NCBI GenBank assembly: GCA_944388135.1 | Contig: CALXHP010000003.1 | Location: forward strand, 1 to 64,000 | Origin: an uncultured Gemmiger sp. | Lineage (GTDB): Bacteria > Bacillota > Clostridia > Oscillospirales > Ruminococcaceae | DNA: 64,000 nt | Direction of reading: 5' to 3' | Shown here: positions 63,283-64,000 of the stretch, piece by piece | Layout of the letters: every line of letters starts with the position of its first letter | Position numbering within the stretch: the stretch's first letter is position 1 | Translations under genes and position numbers: made by a program | Notes under the pieces: generated by a model | The model's input: only the letters and a program-made list of their open reading frames with translations | Database searches by the model: none | What the model was told of the DNA's origin: nothing

Positions 63283-64000
63283 TCTTGCCTTCTTTCTGTT
63301 CCATGACCGCCACGGCATCCCGCAGCACTGCGGCAATGTCCTCCCGAATCGCCCATCCTTTCTGAGACAGTTCCCGGGGCAGCAGGGCGTCTTTGGGGTT
63401 GATGGTAATGTAATAGGCCTGCGGCAGGGAATAGGTCAGGTTCCAGAAGGGTTCCTGGATAAACATGGGGGTCATACACCCCACCCCCAGTTCCAGAAAA
63501 AGGAGCTTCCGTTCCCGGTTGGCTGTCAGAAATTCCCGGATTTTCCGGTATTCGTCCCGGTACTTTTTCCCCTCCAGGAACGTATACCCCCGCACCCAGG
63601 GTTCCATTTCTGCCCCGCACCGGGGGCAACGGGGGATCAGCTCCGGCGGGATGCAGAGGTTTTCATCGATCGCCCGGTTCATTTCATACACCATCTCTTG
63701 ATTCCAGTAGATTTCGTCGTGGCACCGGCGGCTGCACTGATAATACCGGGAATCCCCCTGAATCGCGCTGAGCTTTTCTTCCGGGACCAACCGGGTGAAC
63801 TGGAAATCCTGGTTCGTTGTCATGATATGAAAATTTTTCCCGCGGAGCAGACGCATCAGATCATAATAGGGCTTTCCCGTGGGGCACTCATATTCCATAT
63901 AGGTCATACGGGCCAGAAAAGCCCAGCGGGCTTCCGGTGATGGGTAACGGTAATAAAATCCGTTGAACGCCCCTACGAATCCATACTTTCGGTGAAAGTC
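63260..64000 (-). CDS. Divergent Sir2/SirTM-like protein, copy 3 (5' end beyond the window)
   Basis: At least 246 residues; the frame is open to base 64000, so the start and the NAD-binding loop are outside the window. Visible parts are KYGFVGAFNGFYYRYPSPEARW, TTNQDFQF (for TQNID), AIQGDSRYYQC (Gln for the catalytic His) and zinc pairs in QCSRRC and CPRCG. It overlaps copy 2 by 23 nt. It is closer to copy 2 than to copy 1. Confidence 0.82.
   Translation of the reverse strand, partial: DFHRKYGFVGAFNGFYYRYPSPEARWAFLARMTYMEYECPTGKPYYDLMRLLRGKNFHIMTTNQDFQFTRLVPEEKLSAIQGDSRYYQCSRRCHDEIYWNQEMVYEMNRAIDENLCIPPELIPRCPRCGAEMEPWVRGYTFLEGKKYRDEYRKIREFLTANRERKLLFLELGVGCMTPMFIQEPFWNLTYSLPQAYYITINPKDALLPRELSQKGWAIREDIAAVLRDAVAVMEQKEGKNESTAAE

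Overview
The window reads as chromosomal DNA of a high-GC gut Firmicute of the Oscillospiraceae/Ruminococcaceae type (Subdoligranulum, Gemmiger or Faecalibacterium relatives). This placement is inferred from strong GC-rich codon use, AGGAGG ribosome binding sites, Clostridia-style two-component systems and lipoproteins, a bile-salt-hydrolase-family enzyme, and a dense set of glycan-use genes. No rRNA gene or taxonomic marker is present to fix the genus.

Layout. 1-6.2 kb: five tandem paralogous lipoproteins (minus strand) behind a tRNA-Pro. 6.6-9.7 kb: a thioredoxin / rhodanese / CoA-disulfide-reductase-like operon facing a Crp/Fnr regulator. 9.7-18.7 kb: an alpha-galactoside and sucrose module made of an AraC regulator, a divergent ABC importer, a GH36 alpha-galactosidase and an amylosucrase-like GH13 enzyme with an odd repetitive N-terminus. 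18.8-36.2 kb: a large uronide/glycosaminoglycan-like module. Its minus arm carries an ABC importer, GH88, beta-glucuronidase, a DUF2264 protein and beta-galactosidase. Its plus arm carries a YesM/YesN-type two-component system, a heparinase II/III-like protein, a P-loop protein and a small beta-rich protein. The arms diverge from a 277-bp control region with repeated boxes. 36.3-37.8 kb: an isolated phage terminase pair. 37.8-38.5 kb: a YczE-like membrane gene broken by a stop codon.

38.5-42.5 kb: a BlaI-type repressor with two M56 sensor peptidases fused to M23 (LytM) domains, behind a promoter that contains its operator. 42.5-46 kb: an MFS transporter and an arsenic-type operon (arsR, permease, thioredoxin-like, arsC) with two matching ArsR dyads. 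46-47.1 kb: a choloylglycine hydrolase / penicillin V acylase family enzyme. 47.1-51.7 kb: an ECF sigma factor / RsgI-like anti-sigma / Ca-binding small protein operon, then an OmpR-type two-component system with a PepSY lipoprotein. 51.8-55 kb: two MarR regulators, L-rhamnose mutarotase, a candidate structured ncRNA and a MATE exporter. 55-61.1 kb: a domain-permuted GH3 gene damaged by an internal deletion, a TetR regulator, a GH4 glucosidase and an RpiR regulator. 61.1-64 kb: an ArsR regulator and three tandem divergent sirtuins lacking the catalytic histidine. The last sirtuin runs off the window.

The main theme is glycan sensing, import and breakdown, with cell-envelope sensing and stress modules between. 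The most unusual items are the tandem sirtuins, the repressor/M56-M23 pair, the orphan terminase, the candidate ncRNA and the uronide divergon.
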